Positions 1 to 5,648 of a stretch of 5,648 nucleotides of DNA are shown here, one piece after another. Under the pieces are notes generated by a model. The model did no database searches and was not told the origin of the DNA. It saw only the letters and a program-made list of their open reading frames with translations. The stretch comes from an uncultured Tissierellia bacterium (GTDB lineage: Bacteria > Bacillota > Clostridia > Tissierellales > Peptoniphilaceae), in assembly GCA_947278105.1 (NCBI GenBank), contig CAMYOR010000069.1, positions 1 through 5,648 on the forward strand. The letters run 5' to 3'. The position numbers and the translations under genes were made by a program. Each line of letters begins with the position of its first letter. The first letter of the stretch is position 1.

Positions 1-48
1 TCTACACCTCTCTATTCGTCGGCAGCGTCAGATGTGTATAAGAGACAG
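1..48 (+). other. Untrimmed Illumina Nextera i5-side adapter (synthetic, not genomic)
   Basis: The bases read as consecutive parts of a Nextera library end. Bases 1-7 (TCTACAC) are the tail of the P5 oligo. Bases 8-15 (CTCTCTAT) match the i5 index commonly numbered 502. Bases 16-29 (TCGTCGGCAGCGTC) are the read-1 primer segment. Bases 30-48 (AGATGTGTATAAGAGACAG) are the 19-bp Tn5 mosaic end. Genome sequence begins at base 49. This is library construction sequence left in the assembly, not a natural Tn5/IS50 insertion, because the parts outside the mosaic end are Illumina-specific. The matching opposite end is at 5608-5648. Confidence 0.99.
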
Positions 49-76
49 ACCGAAACTTTTCTTCCTTCATTGTCAT
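49..76 (-). CDS. 5' fragment of the gene after cas3, cut by the adapter; possibly cas5
   Basis: Reading on the minus strand, an ATG at 76 opens MTMKEEKFR and then runs into the adapter after the first base of the tenth codon. A second in-frame ATG lies at 70. A ribosome binding site stands just upstream, and the gap from the cas3 stop codon is 41 bases, so the gene is probably cotranscribed with cas3. Nine residues are too few to identify a family. By gene order in type I-C loci the expected product is Cas5 (the RNA-processing Cas5d/Cas5c subunit of Cascade), but this is inference from context only. Continued into the adapter, the frame gives the artificial tail SVSYTHLTLPTNREV and a false stop, so a gene caller could report a short complete protein that does not exist. 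Confidence 0.6.
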
Positions 77-80
77 AAAA

Positions 81-90
81 CTCCTTTCCT
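81..90 (-). promoter_or_regulatory. Ribosome binding site of the truncated gene after cas3
   Basis: The minus strand reads AGGAAAGGAG, a good Shine-Dalgarno match. The GGAG is followed by 4 bases before the ATG at 76 and by 10 before the in-frame ATG at 70. Neither spacing is ideal, so the start of this gene is not settled. The presence of the site is the main evidence that a real gene starts here. The stretch between it and the cas3 stop contains a run of eight A residues on the minus strand and no hairpin that would terminate transcription. Confidence 0.65.
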
Positions 91-117
91 AAAATAATTC
101 TTTTTTTTATTGTCTCT

Positions 118-2706
118 CTATTCCACAAGAATGGGCAAATTTTGAGGATGATCCAGGTTAATGCCGAATTTTGAATCATACCAGTCCTTCTGTAAAATAA
201 AAATCTTGTCCTGAAAAAGTCGAAAATAGGCTTCCGGATGAGCTTCGATAAAGTTTTGCGGAAGGTCAACTGAATAAATAGATGCTTTCCGGATTAATTT
301 TTTTGCCCAAGGATAGTTTTGCCTTCTTTCCGCTTCAAAGATCTGGTCCAAAAAATCTTCATTTTTATAGGGTACCAGGACCGTCTGTTGATTTTTTTCT
401 TCGATTAGGTGAAAGTTCTCGCTTGCGGTTCGAAAATTTTGGTGGAGAGGAAAATTATCCGCCTGCATTTTAAAGGCGCGAAGATCGGCTGCCTGGGTCG
501 CCATATCGTCTAGATTTTTTTGATTGGCGGAAAGGAGATCAAAAATGCTGGCCCCTTCCTGATGGGAAGAGAGAGGATAATCCATGGAAGAGGGATGGGC
601 CTGATAATAACGGGTGAAGTATTCTTCTTTTAGATCTTCGGGATCAAATGCGCCCTGGCTTTCATCTATTCTTCTCATGGCCGCCAAAAGGGCATCCTGA
701 GCCCATTGGATTGTCGGAAGCCTCCTGAGATCATCGGCCTGAAGACGAAAAGAAAAGCATTTTCCGGGGATGAAGGCTCCTTGAAAAGTCCTTTTTCCTT
801 CCCGGTTACATCTTCCTGCCGATTGAATCAGGCTATCGAGGCCAGCGGCCTCTCGAAAGACGAGGTCAAAGTCCAGATCCACACCAGCTTCTACCAGCTG
901 GGTGCTGATGCAAATCAGCCGATGGTTTTCTCCCCGGCGGTTGGCCTTGAGCGCTAGGTCCATTTGATGAATTCGGTCCAAACGATGGGCAGGGCAAAGA
1001 TTGGTGGTTAAATAGACGAGGTCTCCTTCGGGATCCGTCCTCTCATCTGAATGTTCAAGAAGCGTCTGATAAATGGCCATGACTTCTGCCTTTTTATTAC
1101 AGATCACCAGGGCGCTCTGGGCTTTTTCCATTTCTTTGTTCAGCCGGTCGCAAAAGTCTGGTACGGAGAGGGTTTCCTTCGCTTCTGGCCCTAAAAGACT
1201 GAAAAATTCCACCCGATTAAAAGAAGGAAGTTCTTCCTCTTTGACTTCGGCAAGGGAAGAAGAGTCATTAAATATCTTATGATAAATGGCTGGATGAGCG
1301 ATAATTGGATGATCATAAACGGGCGTGGTTGCGGTGCAGTGAATCACCGTCGCCCCCATGATTTCCGTTAAAAAATTCGTCATCAAATTCATGTTCGTAA
1401 TTGCTTTAAGGGGCAAGCTTTGCACCTCGTCCATGATAAGGACACTATCTATCAGCTTGCAAAACCTCCGGATTTGAGCGCTCTTTCCTCCGAAAAGGCT
1501 ATTGGTCATCTGCACTAAGGTCGTTAAGATTATCGGACTTTCCCAGGATTCGATCAGATACTGGTATTGGGCGGTCTCTTCCCGGTCGGCTTGGTTTTCT
1601 CGATCATTTTCATTGGTCCCGATCTTATCTTCGGGCTCCTCCCGGACAACATTGGAGTGGTGTTCCAGAATATATTCCTGGTTTCCTAAAATATTTCGAA
1701 TGGACTCGGCGCTTTGTTCCAAAACGCTTAAAAAAGCGGTAGTGTAAAAAATTCGTTGATTGCTGAAATGAAGAGCATGGTTTAGGGCAAAGCGGAGGAC
1801 GCTGGCCGTTTTCCCCGCTCCTGTGGGAAGCTCCAAGGTAAAAAGTCCTTTTTCCTGAACGAGAGCCGAAGCTTTACAGGCCCGGGAAAGGCGGCATCTT
1901 ACCTGGTCTAGTTCCGTGGGATTGGATTTTCCTTCAAAAAGCTTAGCCCTCTTTTCCATGCGCCTTTGGCCCTCTTCCCAAATGCGCATTTTTTCCTCCT
2001 GACCATATCTTCGATCCGGAAGGTCCCGATAAAAATTGGAGGAGTCATATATGTCGGCTTCTTTCAAGATCGAAAGGAGAAGGCGGATCCCGCAGGCCTG
2101 GTAATAGGGATAAGCGCCTTCTCCCCTTGAAGCTTTGGCCATTTGACGAATCTTCCGGTTAAAAATCTCCCATTCTTCAAAAGCCCTTTCGAAAATTTCG
2201 TCCAGGCTCAAGGGAAGGTCCTTGGAAAAGGTTTCTCCATAGTTCTGAACTTCGATAAAATCTTCTTCTGAATTTTTCTGAAGCAACCGGTAAAACGAAT
2301 AAAGATAAATTTCGATCTCCTGAATTTTTTTAGGCAATGAAAAGTTCACGACATCAAAAAGCCCATGGTGCTGCAAAATGGGATAGGTGAGAAAACACAA
2401 AAAGCTCATGGCTTCCCGGCTCTCCTTGCCGGTTTTTTTCAAGAAGGCCCTCCCCTTTCGAAAAAGAAAATATGCCCCCGCTGTGGAGTGATTGACGGAA
2501 AGATTTTCCCCCCGAAGATAGGTCTGAAAAACAAAGGATTTGCCAAGATCATGGGAACATCCGATTAAGTACGCTAAGGAGCCCATTCCCACCTTCAGGG
2601 CCCGCTTCTGGCATTCTTCTCCGACCGTCAAAAGATGGACCGCTAAGGGCTGGTCAATCGTTTGTCCCTGTTCATTTTGATAGCGGTGAGCAAGCCTAAG
2701 ATCCAT
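118..2706 (-). CDS. cas3: CRISPR-associated helicase-nuclease Cas3, probably type I-C, full length
   Basis: Cas3 is recruited by target-bound Cascade in the cytoplasm; it nicks and unwinds invading DNA with 3'-5' polarity and degrades it. The frame is intact. Numbered from the upstream in-frame ATG at 2712 (864 residues), the N-terminal HD nuclease shows H26, HDLGK at 54-58, NHSTAGA at 74-80, HHG at 115-117 and a final aspartate near 220 (EADIYDSS). The superfamily 2 helicase follows: Walker A LPTGAGKT at 295-302, LEHHSN near 350, the Walker B/DExH-like box DEVQ at 428-431, motif III TAT at 460-462, STQLVEAGVDLD near 603-614 and motif VI QSAGRCNREGKR near 630-641. All key metal and ATP residues appear present. 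I place the start at ATG 2706 (862 residues, MDLRLAHR), because the Shine-Dalgarno sequence practically abuts the ATG at 2712 but is 7 bases from 2706. It is slightly longer than I would expect for a type I-C Cas3, without an obvious extra domain. Subtype I-C rests on sequence style (FQ.YL, NHSTAGA, EHHSN) and on cas3 being first in its operon; the effector genes that would prove it are outside the window. Confidence 0.96.
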   Translation of the reverse strand: MDLRLAHRYQNEQGQTIDQPLAVHLLTVGEECQKRALKVGMGSLAYLIGCSHDLGKSFVFQTYLRGENLSVNHSTAGAYFLFRKGRAFLKKTGKESREAMSFLCFLTYPILQHHGLFDVVNFSLPKKIQEIEIYLYSFYRLLQKNSEEDFIEVQNYGETFSKDLPLSLDEIFERAFEEWEIFNRKIRQMAKASRGEGAYPYYQACGIRLLLSILKEADIYDSSNFYRDLPDRRYGQEEKMRIWEEGQRRMEKRAKLFEGKSNPTELDQVRCRLSRACKASALVQEKGLFTLELPTGAGKTASVLRFALNHALHFSNQRIFYTTAFLSVLEQSAESIRNILGNQEYILEHHSNVVREEPEDKIGTNENDRENQADREETAQYQYLIESWESPIILTTLVQMTNSLFGGKSAQIRRFCKLIDSVLIMDEVQSLPLKAITNMNLMTNFLTEIMGATVIHCTATTPVYDHPIIAHPAIYHKIFNDSSSLAEVKEEELPSFNRVEFFSLLGPEAKETLSVPDFCDRLNKEMEKAQSALVICNKKAEVMAIYQTLLEHSDERTDPEGDLVYLTTNLCPAHRLDRIHQMDLALKANRRGENHRLICISTQLVEAGVDLDFDLVFREAAGLDSLIQSAGRCNREGKRTFQGAFIPGKCFSFRLQADDLRRLPTIQWAQDALLAAMRRIDESQGAFDPEDLKEEYFTRYYQAHPSSMDYPLSSHQEGASIFDLLSANQKNLDDMATQAADLRAFKMQADNFPLHQNFRTASENFHLIEEKNQQTVLVPYKNEDFLDQIFEAERRQNYPWAKKLIRKASIYSVDLPQNFIEAHPEAYFRLFQDKIFILQKDWYDSKFGINLDHPQNLPILVE

Positions 2707-2713
2707 AATCATT

Positions 2714-2719
2714 CTCCTT
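2714..2719 (-). promoter_or_regulatory. Ribosome binding site that decides the cas3 start
   Basis: The minus strand reads AAGGAG, then one base, then ATG (2712). One base is too short for initiation. The in-frame ATG at 2706 is 7 bases from the GGAG, which is the usual distance, so translation most likely begins at 2706 and the first two residues (MI) of the longer version are not made. Confidence 0.75.
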
Positions 2720-2734
2720 GTAGATTGTCGTTTG

Positions 2735-2767
2735 ATTATATTTTATTTCTTATAATTAAAAAGTCAA
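2735..2767 (-). promoter_or_regulatory. Likely sigma-70/sigma-A promoter of the cas operon
   Basis: On the minus strand a -35 box TTGACT (2767-2762) is followed after 16 bases by TAAAAT (2745-2740), which differs from consensus at one position. A perfect TATAAT partly overlaps it at 2740-2735, but is 21 bases from TTGACT, which is too far for that pair. Either -10 box would start transcription at about 2727-2733, giving a leader of roughly 20-27 bases before the cas3 start. The spacer is almost pure A/T, in contrast to the GC-rich hairpins just upstream. This supports cas3 being the first gene of its own transcription unit rather than part of a nifJ operon. Confidence 0.7.
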
Positions 2768-2769
2768 GA

Positions 2770-2779
2770 CATGGCCATG
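2770..2779. repeat. Perfect 10-bp palindrome next to the cas3 -35 box
   Basis: CATGGCCATG is its own reverse complement and ends two bases upstream of the -35 hexamer TTGACT. It could be an operator half-site or a chance palindrome; flanking bases do not extend the symmetry. There is no second copy in the intergenic region to support a regulator. Confidence 0.35.
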
Positions 2780-2788
2780 AAAATATTA

Positions 2789-2815
2789 CCCCGGCGAGCC
2801 CTGCTCCGGCCGGGG
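2789..2815 (-). terminator. GC-rich bulged hairpin, possible second terminator or insulator
   Basis: CCCCGGC (2789-2795) pairs with GCCGGGG (2809-2815). Inside it GAGC (2796-2799) pairs with GCTC (2803-2806), with a 2-base bulge at 2807-2808 and a 3-base loop, making 11 pairs in all. Transcription from nifJ toward cas3 would meet it after the main terminator. The bases following it on the minus strand read TAATATTTTC, a weak U-rich stretch, so terminator function is plausible but not strong. The neighbouring GGGGCCCC palindrome (2812-2819) allows other pairings. It may help keep nifJ transcription out of the cas operon. Confidence 0.45.
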
Positions 2816-2829
2816 CCCCACAGCGAGGC

Positions 2830-2867
2830 AAAAAGAAAGGGCCGGGACAATTTCTTGTCCCGGCCCT
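2830..2867 (-). terminator. Strong Rho-independent terminator of nifJ
   Basis: A perfect 13-bp stem, AGGGCCGGGACAA paired with TTGTCCCGGCCCT (2838-2867), closes a 4-base loop that reads GAAA on the minus strand, a stable GNRA tetraloop. It is followed on the minus strand by TTCTTTTT (2837-2830). It starts 64 bases past the nifJ stop codon. The U-tract lies only on the minus-strand side, so it acts in the direction of nifJ. The 64 bases between the nifJ stop and the stem contain no recognisable feature. Confidence 0.93.
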
Positions 2868-2931
2868 GGCCATTTGGCCTAAAGAGTTACAGCCTTGTTC
2901 AATCCATAAGCTTGAAATAGGTGAGGCTGAA

Positions 2932-5607
2932 TTACTTCTCTTCTGCAAGGCGTTCGTATTTCTCGTAGCGAGCCTTGGCTGCTTCTTCTGCCTTGGTGTA
3001 GAGTTCTTCCGCAATCTCTGGGAAGTTTCTCTGTAAGGAGGAGTAACGAACTTCGCCCATGAGGAATTCCTTGAAGTCTGCGGTCGGCTTCTTGGAGTCA
3101 AGCTGGAAGGGATTCTTTCCTTCTTCTGCACGGCGAGGATCATATCTCCAGAGGTGCCAGTAACCAGCAGCAACCGCTTCTTTCTCGCGAATCTGGCTCT
3201 TGCCCATTCCGATCCGGATGCCGTGGTTAATGCAAGGTGCGTAGGCGATGATCAGAGATGGACCGTTGTAGGATTCTGCTTCGACCATTGCTTTAATGCA
3301 CTGGTTGTGATCGGCTCCCATGGCAACCTGAGCGGTGTAGACATAGCCATAGGTCGATTCCATCAGAGCCAGGTCTTTCGACCGGATTCTCTTGCCGCCT
3401 GCAGCAAACTGTGCGACTGCAGCAAGTGGGGTTGCCTTGGAGGACTGACCGCCGGTGTTGGAGTAAACTTCCGTGTTCATGACCAGGACGTTGATGTCTT
3501 TGCCGGAAGCCAGGACGTGGTCGAGGCCGCCAAAGCCGATATCAAATGCCCAGCCATCGCCGCCGAAGATCCAGACGGATTTTTTGACCATGAAGTCCTT
3601 GAGGTCGAGGATCTCGTCCAAGAGGCACTGGGCCTTGTCGCAGGAGACCTTATTTTCGGCGTAGTTCAGGATTTCTGCCGTTGCTTTCTTGGATTCGATA
3701 TGGTCATCGCGTCCAGCAATCCAGGCATCAAAGAGCTCGTTCCACTTGGAGTCGACGTTCTTCTCTTTGAATTCTTCCATCTTGGCCTGGATCAGGTCCA
3801 TGTTGGACTCATTGGCAAGCAGCTGGCCGAAGCCGTATTCTGCCGCATCCTCAAAGAGGGAGTTGCCCCAGGATGGGCCGCAGCCGCAGCAGGTGGTGGT
3901 GTAAGGAGTCGAAGGTGCCGAAGCGCCCCAAATCGAAGAGCATCCGGTCGCATTGGCGATCATCATGTGATCTCCGAAGAGCTGGGTGACTAAACGTGCG
4001 TAAGGAGTCTCGCCGCAGCCAGCGCAGGAGCCTGAGAATTCAAGCAGAGGCTGGACAAACTGAGAACCCTTGACCGTGGTCCGACTTACCAGGTCTGGCT
4101 TATTGGAGACTTCATTGAAAGCAAAGTCCCAAAGGCCCTTCTGCTCCTGGTACTGTTCTTCAAATCTTTCCATAGACAGAGCGCCAGCGGGGCAGATGTT
4201 CGCGCAGTTGCCGCAGCCTGTACAGTCAAGCTGGGAAACCTGGATGCGGAACTCAAGTCCCTCTAAGCCCTTGCCGATGGCCTTCTTTGTCTCAAAGCCT
4301 TCCGGAGCCTTCTTCACTTCTTCTTCATCTAAAAGGAAGGGACGAATGACTGCGTGCGGGCAGACGAAGGAGCACTGGTTACACTGGATACACTTGTCGA
4401 TATCCCACTTCGGGGTATAGAGGGCAATGCCGCGCTTTTCAATGGCGGAAGTGCTGTTGTCCCAATGGCCGTCTGCATGATCTTTGAATACGGATACCGG
4501 CAGGTCATCGCCTTCATGGCGGAGCATGGGCAGGACGACCGACTTTTCAAATTCAGTTGCGTCAATTTCTGCCTTGGCTTCATCTTTGGCGTTGGCCCAT
4601 TCTGCAGGAACATCCACCTTGACCAGGTCAGAAATTCCACGGTCAACGGAGGCGTTGTTCATGGCAATCACGTCATCGCCTTTATGTCCGTAGGTCTTCA
4701 TGATCGAGTCTTTGAGGTGCTGAACGGCTTCATCCAGAGGCAGAACGCCAGAGAGCTTGAAGAAAGCGGCCTGAACGATCATGTTGGTTCTGGAGCCAAG
4801 ACCTAATTCCTGAGCGATATCGGCAGCGTTAATGATGTAGAAGTTGATCTCGTTCTTTGCCAGGTATCTCTTCATGGAGGCGGGCAGGTGGGCATCTAAT
4901 TCATCCTTGGACCAGGTGCAGTTCAGAAGGAAGGTGCCGCCCTTCTTGAGTCCGCGGAGTAGGTCATACTGGTTGACATAAGCCTGCTTAGAGCAGGAGG
5001 TGAAGTCCGCCTCGTCGAGGAGGTAGGTGGAGCGGATTTTCTTGTCTCCAAAACGTAAGTGGGAAACGGTGAGACCGCCGGACTTCTTGGCATCGTAGTC
5101 GAAGTAGCCCTGGGCATACATGGGGGTGTTGTCGCCGATGATCTTGATGGCTTGCTTGTTGGCGCCAACGGTACCATCGGATCCGAAGCCCCAGAACTTG
5201 CAGCGGGTGGTTCCTTCTTCGACAATGTGCAGAGCTTCGCTCTGATCGAGGGAAAGATGGGTCAGATCATCTTCGATTCCGATGGTGAAGTGATCCTTGG
5301 GCTGATCTGCAAAGAGGTTCTTGTATACGGCTAAGATGGCGGTTGGGGTGGTATCCTTAGAGCCTAAACCGTAGCGGCCGGCCAGGACGATGGGACGGCA
5401 ATCCCCGTCATAGAGCGCACGGCTGACATCCAGGTAGAGGGGCTCGCCGATGGCGCCTTTTTCCTTGGTGCGGTCAAGAACTGCAATTTTCTTGACGGAC
5501 TTGGGGAGGACATCCAGGAAGTGCTTAACGCTGAAGGGCCGATAGAGATGAACCTTAACTAAGCCAACCTTACGGTCCGGATGATTCTTCTGGAACCAGT
5601 CAATGAC
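2932..5607 (-). CDS. nifJ: Pyruvate:ferredoxin (flavodoxin) oxidoreductase, N-terminus missing
   Basis: This cytosolic enzyme oxidatively decarboxylates pyruvate to acetyl-CoA and CO2 and passes two electrons to ferredoxin or flavodoxin, a central step of anaerobic fermentation. The visible part is 891 residues. The spacing of conserved cysteines matches the Desulfovibrio africanus enzyme with an offset near 284, so about 280 residues are missing; these would form domain I, which contributes pyruvate-binding residues. In order, fragment numbering: rest of domain II (about 1-125); domain III with GFGSDGTVGANK near 140-152 and HLRFG at 183; the EKR motif at 390-392; two [4Fe-4S] motifs, CIQCNQCSFVCP (406-417) and CTGCGNCANICP (462-473); the cysteines of the third cluster C528, C531, C556 and C792 (YAPCINHG); and the thiamine diphosphate site from GGDGW (682) to SNTGGQ (721). 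The C-terminus is complete with a TAA stop and its own terminator. The break is caused by the adapter at 5608, not by mutation. A caller starting at the ATG at 5643 would add the synthetic residues MSRGLGDVYKRQ. Promoter and start lie outside the window. Confidence 0.98.
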   Translation of the reverse strand, partial: VIDWFQKNHPDRKVGLVKVHLYRPFSVKHFLDVLPKSVKKIAVLDRTKEKGAIGEPLYLDVSRALYDGDCRPIVLAGRYGLGSKDTTPTAILAVYKNLFADQPKDHFTIGIEDDLTHLSLDQSEALHIVEEGTTRCKFWGFGSDGTVGANKQAIKIIGDNTPMYAQGYFDYDAKKSGGLTVSHLRFGDKKIRSTYLLDEADFTSCSKQAYVNQYDLLRGLKKGGTFLLNCTWSKDELDAHLPASMKRYLAKNEINFYIINAADIAQELGLGSRTNMIVQAAFFKLSGVLPLDEAVQHLKDSIMKTYGHKGDDVIAMNNASVDRGISDLVKVDVPAEWANAKDEAKAEIDATEFEKSVVLPMLRHEGDDLPVSVFKDHADGHWDNSTSAIEKRGIALYTPKWDIDKCIQCNQCSFVCPHAVIRPFLLDEEEVKKAPEGFETKKAIGKGLEGLEFRIQVSQLDCTGCGNCANICPAGALSMERFEEQYQEQKGLWDFAFNEVSNKPDLVSRTTVKGSQFVQPLLEFSGSCAGCGETPYARLVTQLFGDHMMIANATGCSSIWGASAPSTPYTTTCCGCGPSWGNSLFEDAAEYGFGQLLANESNMDLIQAKMEEFKEKNVDSKWNELFDAWIAGRDDHIESKKATAEILNYAENKVSCDKAQCLLDEILDLKDFMVKKSVWIFGGDGWAFDIGFGGLDHVLASGKDINVLVMNTEVYSNTGGQSSKATPLAAVAQFAAGGKRIRSKDLALMESTYGYVYTAQVAMGADHNQCIKAMVEAESYNGPSLIIAYAPCINHGIRIGMGKSQIREKEAVAAGYWHLWRYDPRRAEEGKNPFQLDSKKPTADFKEFLMGEVRYSSLQRNFPEIAEELYTKAEEAAKARYEKYERLAEEK

Positions 5608-5648
5608 CTGTCTCTTATACACATCTCCGAGCCCACGAGACATCTCAG
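5608..5648 (-). other. Untrimmed Illumina Nextera i7-side adapter (synthetic, not genomic)
   Basis: Bases 5608-5626 are the Tn5 mosaic end in inverse orientation (CTGTCTCTTATACACATCT). Bases 5627-5641 (CCGAGCCCACGAGAC) are the read-2 primer segment, and 5642-5648 (ATCTCAG) match the first seven bases of the i7 index commonly numbered 715 (ATCTCAGG). The index is cut by the end of the contig. Together with 1-48 it gives the correct inward-facing pair of a Nextera molecule. The adapter happens to stay open in the nifJ frame and so can be mistaken for its N-terminus. Confidence 0.99.

Noticed and set aside
30..48. Tn5/IS50 mosaic end as evidence of a natural transposon
   Set aside because: The adjoining bases are Illumina primer and index sequence and there is no transposase gene, so it comes from library preparation.
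111..120. TGTCTCTCTA resembling an internal copy of the mosaic end CTGTCTCTTA
   Set aside because: Only part of the motif matches, it contains the cas3 stop codon, and the protein ends naturally there; no internal adapter junction is visible.
12..269. Minus-strand 85-codon open frame overlapping the end of cas3
   Set aside because: It overlaps the cas3 C-terminus in another frame, its last residues are translated adapter, and it has no recognisable domain.
2707..2931. Possible CRISPR repeats or leader beside cas3
   Set aside because: No direct repeats with spacer periodicity are present. The inverted repeats differ from each other and fit terminator-like hairpins better.
2736..3173. Minus-strand 145-codon open frame across the nifJ 3' end and the terminator
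   Set aside because: It overlaps the nifJ C-terminus in another frame and reads through both hairpins; its composition follows the shadow of nifJ.
3154..3993. Plus-strand 279-codon open frame opposite nifJ
   Set aside because: It lies antisense to the conserved thiamine-binding domain. Long antisense frames are common opposite GC-rich, codon-biased genes, and no family or ribosome binding site was recognised.
4354..4806. Plus-strand 150-codon open frame opposite nifJ
   Set aside because: Antisense shadow of the ferredoxin and EKR region with no independent support.

Overview
The window looks like one complete assembled contig from an Illumina Nextera (Tn5 tagmentation) library whose adapters were not trimmed. 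Bases 1-48 and 5608-5648 are synthetic; only 49-5607 is genome sequence. The genome part suggests an anaerobic, fermentative member of the Firmicutes/Clostridia. The reasons are a single-polypeptide pyruvate:ferredoxin oxidoreductase, AGGAG-type ribosome binding sites, a very A/T-rich promoter, and a CRISPR-Cas helicase of the kind seen in type I-C systems. I cannot name a genus.

Both real genes lie on the minus strand, so the biological order runs from high to low coordinates. First comes nifJ (2932-5607), which lacks about 280 N-terminal residues because the contig stops inside it. It is followed by an intergenic region (2707-2931). This holds a textbook intrinsic terminator for nifJ (2830-2867), a second GC-rich hairpin (2789-2815), a small palindrome (2770-2779), and a sigma-70-type promoter with a well-placed ribosome binding site for the next gene. 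That gene is a full-length, apparently intact cas3 (118-2706) with an HD nuclease and a superfamily 2 helicase. It is followed 41 bases later by a ribosome binding site and the first nine codons of another gene, cut by the adapter. In a type I-C operon the gene after cas3 is normally cas5, then cas8c, cas7, cas4, cas1, cas2 and the CRISPR array, none of which can be seen here.

The two genes are functionally unrelated. nifJ is a central metabolic gene with higher GC, as judged from sampled lines. cas3 is the first gene of a defence operon with its own promoter, placed downstream of the nifJ terminator. I see no sign of an undescribed system. The observations most worth acting on are the adapter ends, which create false protein termini; the start-site correction for cas3; and the recovery of the missing cas operon beyond base 49.
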